A stretch of DNA of 64,000 nucleotides from Actinacidiphila yeochonensis CN732 (GTDB lineage: Bacteria; Actinomycetota; Actinomycetes; Streptomycetales; Streptomycetaceae): positions 868,001 to 932,000 of the forward strand of contig NZ_JQNR01000005.1 of NCBI RefSeq assembly GCF_000745345.1. The letters run 5' to 3'. A program made the position numbers and the translations under genes. Positions 59,433 to 64,000 of the stretch are shown piece after piece (positions within the stretch are counted from its first letter, which is position 1; every line of letters starts with the position of its first letter). Under the pieces are notes generated by a model that saw only the letters and a list, made by a program, of their open reading frames with translations, did not search any database and was not told the origin of the DNA.

Positions 59433-59840
59433 ATGGTCTCGCGCAGGCGAGTGCTGAGGACCGGGTTCACCACCGCCGCCGCCGTGTCGGGCACCGCCGC
59501 GGCGCTGCTGCCCGTCACGGCCGGGAGCCACACCGCCGGCAGCGCCACCGCTCCCGGCGACCCGGGCCCCGACGACGGGAAGCCGGGCGGCGCGCTCTTC
59601 GACGAGGTGTACCGGGGCCGCCACATCCAGGGCTACCACGCCCCCGACGAGCCCTCCGGGGTGGCCGTGCTGGTGGACGGCCGCCAACTCGACCTGATGC
59701 GCCGGGTGGACGGCAGCTTCATCAGCATGGCCAACCACTACCAGCCGTACCTGACCCCGGTGGAGACCGCCCGAGCGGCCGTCGACGTCATCGGGCGGGC
59801 CCAGCTGTCCGAGGCCGCCGCCGTCATGCACCACCACTGA
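59433..59840 (+). CDS. melC1: Tyrosinase co-factor / copper chaperone MelC1
   Basis: A 135-residue Tat-exported chaperone: SRRRVLRTGFTTAAAVSGTAA is the twin-arginine leader. The mature part DEVYRGRHIQGYHAPDEPSGVAVLVDGRQLDLMRRVDGSFISMANHYQPYLTPVETARAAVDVIGRAQL is the MelC1 family core, His-rich for copper delivery; C-terminal MHHH. It inserts copper into the tyrosinase and carries it through the Tat pathway. ATG 59433 with GGAAGGGG upstream; ATG 59403 is less likely. 28 bp before melC2. Confidence 0.95.
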   Translation: MVSRRRVLRTGFTTAAAVSGTAAALLPVTAGSHTAGSATAPGDPGPDDGKPGGALFDEVYRGRHIQGYHAPDEPSGVAVLVDGRQLDLMRRVDGSFISMANHYQPYLTPVETARAAVDVIGRAQLSEAAAVMHHH

Positions 59841-59868
59841 CCGACCGAGCGCGAAGGGTCCGCGAAGC

Positions 59869-60741
59869 GTGTACACCCGCATGAACCAGCGCAACCTCAC
59901 CAGCGACCAGCGCTCCCGGTTCGTCAACGCCGTGCTCCAGCTCAAACACCTCGGCCGGTACGACAAGTACGTCAAGCTGCACGCCCAGTACTTCGCCGCC
60001 GACGGGGAGACGGGGCTGCGGATGGCCCACATGGCCCCCACGTTCTTCCCCTGGCACCGCCAGTTCCTGCTGGTCTTCGAGCACGAGCTCCAGATGATCG
60101 ACCCCTCGGTCACCATCCCGTACTGGGACTGGACCGCGGACCGCTCCACCACCTCGGCGCTGTGGGACGACGACTTCATGGGCGGCGACGGCCGCTCCAG
60201 CGACGGCCAGGTGACGTCCGGGCCGTTCGCCTACCGCAACGGCGGATGGCCGATCAACTTCGGCGTCACGAAGGAGAAGTACCTCACCCGCTCCATGGGC
60301 CGGCCGGACCGCCCGATCGTGCTGCCGACCTCGGACGAGCTGTCGAGCGCGCTGTCCATCTCCACCTACGACACCTCGCCGTGGAACTCCGCGCCGGGCA
60401 CCCGGGGCTTCCGCAACACGATCGAGGGGTGGACGGTCGACGAGTCCAAGGGCGGCTACCTGCACAACCGGGTCCACCAGTGGGTCGGCGGCCAGATGAC
60501 CGGCGGCGCCTCCCCGAACGACCCGATCTTCTGGCTGCACCACTCCTTCATCGACCTGATCTGGGTGCGCTGGCAGCGGCAGCACCCGAACTCCGCCTTC
60601 TACCTGCCGTCCCGCCCGCTGGCCGCGAACGACCCCCAACACGGCCGGCTGCTCAGCCTGGACGAGCCGATGCCCCCGTTCAACGTGAAGCCCTCCACGC
60701 TGCTGGACCACCGCCGGTACTACACCTACGAGGAGAACTGA
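59869..60741 (+). CDS. melC2: Tyrosinase MelC2
   Basis: A 290-residue type-3 copper oxidase that turns tyrosine to dopaquinone and melanin. Copper A ligands in KLHAQYF, RMAHMAPTFFPWHRQFLL; copper B in YLHNRVHQWVGG and NDPIFWLHHSFIDLIW. Also YWDWTADRS. AHMAPTFFPWH replaces the GHRSPSFLPWH of the classical MelC2, closer to the MelD2-type enzymes as I recall. No own signal; exported with MelC1. GTG 59869 with GAAGGG upstream. Confidence 0.95.
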   Translation: MYTRMNQRNLTSDQRSRFVNAVLQLKHLGRYDKYVKLHAQYFAADGETGLRMAHMAPTFFPWHRQFLLVFEHELQMIDPSVTIPYWDWTADRSTTSALWDDDFMGGDGRSSDGQVTSGPFAYRNGGWPINFGVTKEKYLTRSMGRPDRPIVLPTSDELSSALSISTYDTSPWNSAPGTRGFRNTIEGWTVDESKGGYLHNRVHQWVGGQMTGGASPNDPIFWLHHSFIDLIWVRWQRQHPNSAFYLPSRPLAANDPQHGRLLSLDEPMPPFNVKPSTLLDHRRYYTYEEN

Positions 60742-60825
60742 CCCCGCGCGCCTGCCCGCACGCACCCCGCACGCCGGCGCCCGCACACCGGCCCGCCGGC
60801 CCGCGGAAGGTCCCGGCACGACGCG

Positions 60826-60862
60826 AGCGGCCCCCGCCCCGAGGCTCGGGACGGGGGCCGCT
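60826..60862. terminator. Bidirectional terminator between tyrosinase and chaplin
   Basis: A perfect 11-bp stem AGCGGCCCCCG (60826-60836) with CGGGGGCCGCT (60852-60862) and a nested CCCGA/TCGGG inside. It lies between convergent genes. Confidence 0.85.
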
Positions 60863-60879
60863 GCCACGCGGGAGACGGC

Positions 60880-61167
60880 TCAGTACTGGCCGCCGGCGGC
60901 GACCGGGGCGATGCCCAGGCCGCTGGACGAGCTGTTCACGCAGGTGTTGCCGAAAGCGGGGTTGAGCAGCCCGACGATGTCGATGGTGTTGCCGCAGACG
61001 TTCACCGGCACGTGCACCGGCACCTGGATGACGTTGCCGGACAGGACGCCCGGCGAGCCCAGAGCGGCGCCCTCGGCACCGGCGTCGGCCGAGGCCGCAC
61101 CCGCGCCAGCGGCCAGGGCGGCACCAACGGCGGCGGTCAGGGCCGCAGCCTTCGCGATACGCGACAT
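60880..61167 (-). CDS. Short chaplin (second locus)
   Basis: A 95-residue protein: signal peptide 1-28 and one chaplin domain GSPGVLSGNVIQVPVHVPVNVCGNTIDIVGLLNPAFGNTCVN, with a Ser/Gly-rich C-terminal tail (SSSSGLGIAPVAAGGQY) as in ChpG-type proteins. Secreted, amyloid-forming surface protein. ATG 61167 with AAGGAG upstream. Placement next to melC matches the chpG-melC order I recall from S. coelicolor. Confidence 0.94.
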   Translation of the reverse strand: MSRIAKAAALTAAVGAALAAGAGAASADAGAEGAALGSPGVLSGNVIQVPVHVPVNVCGNTIDIVGLLNPAFGNTCVNSSSSGLGIAPVAAGGQY

Positions 61168-61430
61168 CACGTTCTCCTTGAGAGACAGTTCGGGTACAGG
61201 AACAGCCGCAGCGCTGCGACGTTGCCACCCAGCGCAACGGCCCGGGGCGCGGATGGTCACGCTGGTTCGGCCGAACCGGTGAGTGCCTCCGGTCGATCCC
61301 GGCCGGAACCGTCCCGAACCGGCCCGCACCGGCGAGGGGATGACACGTTCGGGGGAATCCCCGCCCAGGCGTCGCCCGCTGAGGTGACATCGGCGCCGTC
61401 GCCGCCCGCCCGGCCGCTAGGGTCCGGCGC

Positions 61431-61931
61431 ATGAGCCAGACCAACACCGCCGCCGGACCGCCCCTCCAGAGCCGTATGGGCACTCTCATGGTGATCCCGT
61501 GGGCCGGGGCCGACGACGACGGCGTCGACATGCCGTTCCTGATGGCCTACTCGCTCGGCGACGGGCCCGCGGGCCCCGAGGCCGGCCAGGAGGCGGTGCT
61601 GGCCGCGGCCGCCGAGGTGGGGCTGCCCGTCGGCGGCGCCATCCTCGACCTCGCGGAGGCCCAGCGGAACGACGTGCGGCTGCTGGTGGAGGCCGGCAAG
61701 GCCGTTCTGACGATGCCGTACCTGAAGGTCACCTGCCCGGTGCCCGAGCAGTGGACGGCCGCCGCCCGCGCCCGCGGCTCGGTCTACTTCATCCTGGCCA
61801 GCCGCCCCTGGCCGGGCGCGGTGGCGGGCGCGCCGGTCAGCGAGGAGCAGCTGCGCGCCTTCGCCTCCGACGAGAGCGTGCTGCGCACCGCCGCGCACGT
61901 CCTCGTCCCCGTCGGCAGCATCCGGCGCTGA
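61431..61931 (+). CDS. DUF5949 family protein
   Basis: A 166-residue soluble protein: RMGTLMVIPWAGADDDGVDMPFLMAYSLGDGPAGP and VYFILASRPWPGAVAG, SDESVLRTAAHVLVPVGSI match DUF5949 of actinobacteria. Function unknown. ATG 61431. Monocistronic. Confidence 0.85.
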   Translation: MSQTNTAAGPPLQSRMGTLMVIPWAGADDDGVDMPFLMAYSLGDGPAGPEAGQEAVLAAAAEVGLPVGGAILDLAEAQRNDVRLLVEAGKAVLTMPYLKVTCPVPEQWTAAARARGSVYFILASRPWPGAVAGAPVSEEQLRAFASDESVLRTAAHVLVPVGSIRR

Positions 61932-62095
61932 CACCTCCCCTCCCCCGGTCCGCCGCCGGGACCGCCGGGACCGCCGCGCCCTCCCGCACCCCCGCACCGT
62001 GCCGGGGGCCGCTGGGCCGCCGGTGCACTGGGCCACTGGTGCACTGGTCTGCTGGTCTGCTGGTCGCCACGAACGTGCCGGTCCGCCGGAACATG

Positions 62096-62136
62096 CCGAA
62101 GGGGTGCCCCTCCGCGGTGGAGGGGCACCCCTTCGG
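62096..62136. terminator. Very strong bidirectional terminator hairpin
   Basis: A perfect 18-bp stem: 62096-62113 (CCGAAGGGGTGCCCCTCC) with 62119-62136, 5-nt loop GCGGT. It lies between the DUF5949 gene and the convergent small secreted protein. Confidence 0.95.
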
Positions 62137-62157
62137 TGCTGTGGACGCGGGAGCTGG

Positions 62158-62424
62158 TCAGCCGTTGACCAGCTGGTTGCCCGCGCTCACCACCTGGGCG
62201 CCGCCCTGCACGGCCTGGTTCACGTCGGCCATCTTGGAGCCGACGCCGGACTGCTGGAGCACGCTGGAGGCGGCACCGCCCGCCTGCTGTCCCGCGTCCG
62301 CGGCGGTCAGCGCGGTGCCGGTCAGGGTGGAGCTGAGGTCGGCCGCCTGAGCGGCGACGGGGACGGCGGCGGCCATCGCGAAGGCTCCGAGGGCGGCGGT
62401 GGTGATGGTGCGGAATACGTTCAT
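62158..62424 (-). CDS. Small secreted protein, 88 aa
   Basis: A signal peptide (MNVFRTITTAALGAFAMAAAVPVAAQA) followed by about 60 residues without cysteine: LSSTLTGTALTAADAGQQAGGAASSVLQQSGVGSKMADVNQAVQGGAQVVSAGNQLVNG. It recalls the protein at 42852 in size and in its V/G/Q-rich mature part. Function unknown; a probable surface component. ATG 62424. Confidence 0.8.
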   Translation of the reverse strand: MNVFRTITTAALGAFAMAAAVPVAAQAADLSSTLTGTALTAADAGQQAGGAASSVLQQSGVGSKMADVNQAVQGGAQVVSAGNQLVNG

Positions 62425-62703
62425 GGCCCGTACAACGCCCGCGCGGTCCTCAGGGCACGCCCCGGACGGCCAGCCGTCAGCACCCGTACGCGGACTTCAC
62501 CCGCGCGGGGCCGCCGGGCTCACCCGGACAGCCCATCAGGCGAGCTTGGCCCACCACCCCGGGCCGGCGCATCCCCTGTTGCCAGGTCGTGACAACCGCC
62601 TTACACCGTCGGGAAATCGGCGCCGCACCCTGCTGGCAGGGACCGACTCGCCGTGCCCGGCACGGCGCCCGCACGCGACCGCACCGCTTCCAGGGGGAAC
62701 CTC

Positions 62704-63852
62704 ATGTCCGCGAACGCCACCAGACGCCGCACCACCGCCATCGCCCTCGCGGCCGGCCTCACCGCGGGGGCGACCCTCGCCCTGTGCGGCTGCGGCTCGA
62801 AGGGCGGCTCCGACGCCGCCGCGTCCAGCGCGGCGTCGCCCAGGACCTCGGCCTCGACCCCGGCCGACACCGCGTCCGCGACCGCCTCCCCGTCCGCCTC
62901 CCCGTCCGCCTCCCCGTCCGCCTCCGGCACGGCCGGCGCGGGCAGCGGGGGCAGTGCGGCCAGCGCGCCCGGGCAGAGCGCCCGTACCGCCGCGTCGACC
63001 GCACCCCTCAACGGCACCAAGGGCACCGGCCTGACCATCAGCGACGGCAGCCGGTACGTCGTGATGAACGGCACCCGGGTGGACTTCGGCACCCCCGTAC
63101 GGGACCTGTCCTGGTCCCCGGACGGCCGCCGCGCCGCCTTCGTGGACGGTGCCGGCGACCTCGCCGTCAGCCGCCCGGACGGCACCGGCCGGGTGGTCGT
63201 GGCCCGCGACACCGGCGGCCAGGTCTGGTCGCACCCGGCGTGGCTGACCCGTGCGGCGTCCCCGCAGGACAGCCTGCCCCCGCTGGACGAACTCGTCTTC
63301 ACCGCTGCCGGGCCCGGGGCCGGCGGCACCACCCGCCTGTACTCCGTGCCCGCGTCCGGCGGCACCCCGCAGCTCCTCGGCCTGAGCGGCGAGCCCGGCG
63401 GCTCCGACGTCAAACCGCTGCCGAAGACCGGCAACACCTGGGCCGCCGGGGGCGGCGACGCGGGCACCATCGTCTACGAGAACACCGCCGACGGGCAGGT
63501 CTACATCCGCGACGACAACCTGCGCCAGCAGGGCTCCGCCCTCACCAAGGGCTCCGAACCGACGCTCGCGGGCGGCGAGAACGCGGACGACGAGGGATCG
63601 GAGATCGTCTTCGTCCGCTCGGTCGACGGGCACGACCACCTCTTCGCCGGGCACTTCACCGCCGACGGCCCCGTCTACCAGGACCTCACCCCGCACGCGG
63701 CCACCAACTACGCCGAGCCCGCGCTCTCCCCCGACGGCCGGCAGATCGCCGCCCGCACCCCCGACGGCGTCGTCGTCCTGCCCGCCGACGGCTCGGCCGC
63801 CCCGGTGCGCGTCTCCGGCTACCACGGCCTCCCGGCCTACCGTCGCTCCTGA
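62704..63852 (+). CDS. TolB-like beta-propeller lipoprotein
   Basis: A 382-residue exported protein with lipobox-like LCGC (TLALCGCGSKGG), a Ser/Ala/Pro linker from 12-bp repeats (SPSASPSASPSAS), and WD40-like/TolB propeller repeats: VRDLSWSPDGRRAAFVDGAGDLAVSRPDGTGR, EPTLAGGENADDEGSEIVFVRSVDGHDHLF, AEPALSPDGRQIAARTPDGVVVLPADGS. It sits on the outer face of the membrane; ligand unknown. ATG 62704. Confidence 0.85.
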   Translation: MSANATRRRTTAIALAAGLTAGATLALCGCGSKGGSDAAASSAASPRTSASTPADTASATASPSASPSASPSASGTAGAGSGGSAASAPGQSARTAASTAPLNGTKGTGLTISDGSRYVVMNGTRVDFGTPVRDLSWSPDGRRAAFVDGAGDLAVSRPDGTGRVVVARDTGGQVWSHPAWLTRAASPQDSLPPLDELVFTAAGPGAGGTTRLYSVPASGGTPQLLGLSGEPGGSDVKPLPKTGNTWAAGGGDAGTIVYENTADGQVYIRDDNLRQQGSALTKGSEPTLAGGENADDEGSEIVFVRSVDGHDHLFAGHFTADGPVYQDLTPHAATNYAEPALSPDGRQIAARTPDGVVVLPADGSAAPVRVSGYHGLPAYRRS

Positions 63853-63999
63853 CCGCCGCGGGCCAACTCGGCCCGCAGCTCCGCCAGGAGGGTGTCGGAC
63901 GTGTCGTAGGGCAGGAACTCCAGCACGTCCAGGAAACGGAACAGCGTGCGGTTCGCGGTCACCGCGAACTCGTACTCGGCGAACCCCACCACCGCGCCC
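63837..63999 (-). CDS. C-terminal part of an unrecognised protein, cut by window edge
   Basis: The minus-strand frame is open from the edge to TAG at 63837: GFAEYEFAVTANRTLFRFLD then VLEFLPYDTSDTLLAELRAELA. Codon use fits a real gene. It overlaps the end of the lipoprotein gene by 16 bp on the other strand. Family not recognised from 53 residues. Confidence 0.6.
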   Translation of the reverse strand, partial: GAVVGFAEYEFAVTANRTLFRFLDVLEFLPYDTSDTLLAELRAELARGGQERR

Positions 64000-64000
64000 A

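Noticed and set aside
1-64000. tRNA, rRNA, insertion sequences, integrases, origins
   Set aside because: No cloverleaf with TTCGA-type T-loop next to anticodon arms, no rRNA core sequence, no transposase motifs and no DnaA-box cluster were seen by eye; a tRNAscan or Infernal run would settle the RNA part.

Overview
The window is high-GC actinobacterial chromosome and almost certainly from Streptomyces or a very close relative. The signs are a strong G/C bias at third codon positions, many GTG starts and ATGA-coupled operons, chaplins and rodlins (proteins of the aerial-hypha surface), a tyrosinase with its copper chaperone, and a WhiJ-type XRE/DUF397/ATP-binding module. I see no rRNA, tRNA, CRISPR array or insertion sequence.

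Layout. 0-8 kb: end of an aminotransferase gene, remnant of a metallo-beta-lactamase-fold gene, a four-EF-hand protein, then a leftward set RHH regulator / DUF4097 protein / DrrA-type ATPase / ABC-2 permease, and an alpha/beta-hydrolase lipoprotein. 8-11 kb: four small orphan genes (DUF4241, a SUKH-like protein, two unknowns). 10.7-12.8 kb: secreted GH16 glucanase behind a promoter with a LacI-type operator. 12.9-17.8 kb: two paralogous CU044_5270 membrane proteins, one paired with an ECF sigma factor, flanking a WhiJ-like module with a duplicated DUF397 gene. 18-27 kb: metabolic and regulatory genes (VOC protein, MarR/amidohydrolase pair, SAV_915-like/LysA-like pair, PH-like membrane protein, hydroxyacid dehydrogenase, MmyB-like regulator, SDR).

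27-41.3 kb: cobalamin (corrin ring) locus: cobN with a B12 riboswitch, cobG-cobH-cobIJ, cobK, cbiD, cobM-cobL. It combines the aerobic-route enzymes CobG and CobN with the C1-methyltransferase CbiD. A DHFR-fold gene follows.

42.3-62.4 kb: a cell-surface island. It holds two rodlins, a small secreted protein, a sortase-type chaplin and a short chaplin; then an exopolysaccharide operon (GT4, polyprenyl-phosphate sugar transferase, O-antigen-ligase-like, MurJ-like flippase, polysaccharide deacetylase, second GT4, Wzz-like protein, GNAT/BioF2-like protein) and a convergent GH26-like secreted hydrolase; then tyrosinase chaperone and tyrosinase, another chaplin, a DUF5949 gene and a small secreted protein. 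The order resembles the chpG-melC...chpA-rdlAB part of S. coelicolor as I remember it. A TolB-like lipoprotein and a partial gene close the window.

Two general features stand out. Short tandem repeats are common: in-frame ones (6, 9, 12, 15, 36, 39 bp) in linkers of many enzymes, and 17-32 bp ones between genes. Also, at least five genes of the exopolysaccharide cluster look frameshifted inside Pro/Ala-rich segments; four of the five would be repaired by restoring one base, so either assembly error or decay is possible. The least explained regulatory signal is a matching array of four GTCA repeats plus a TAGCGTC -10 upstream of both the SAV_915-like/lysA-like operon and the PH-like membrane gene.
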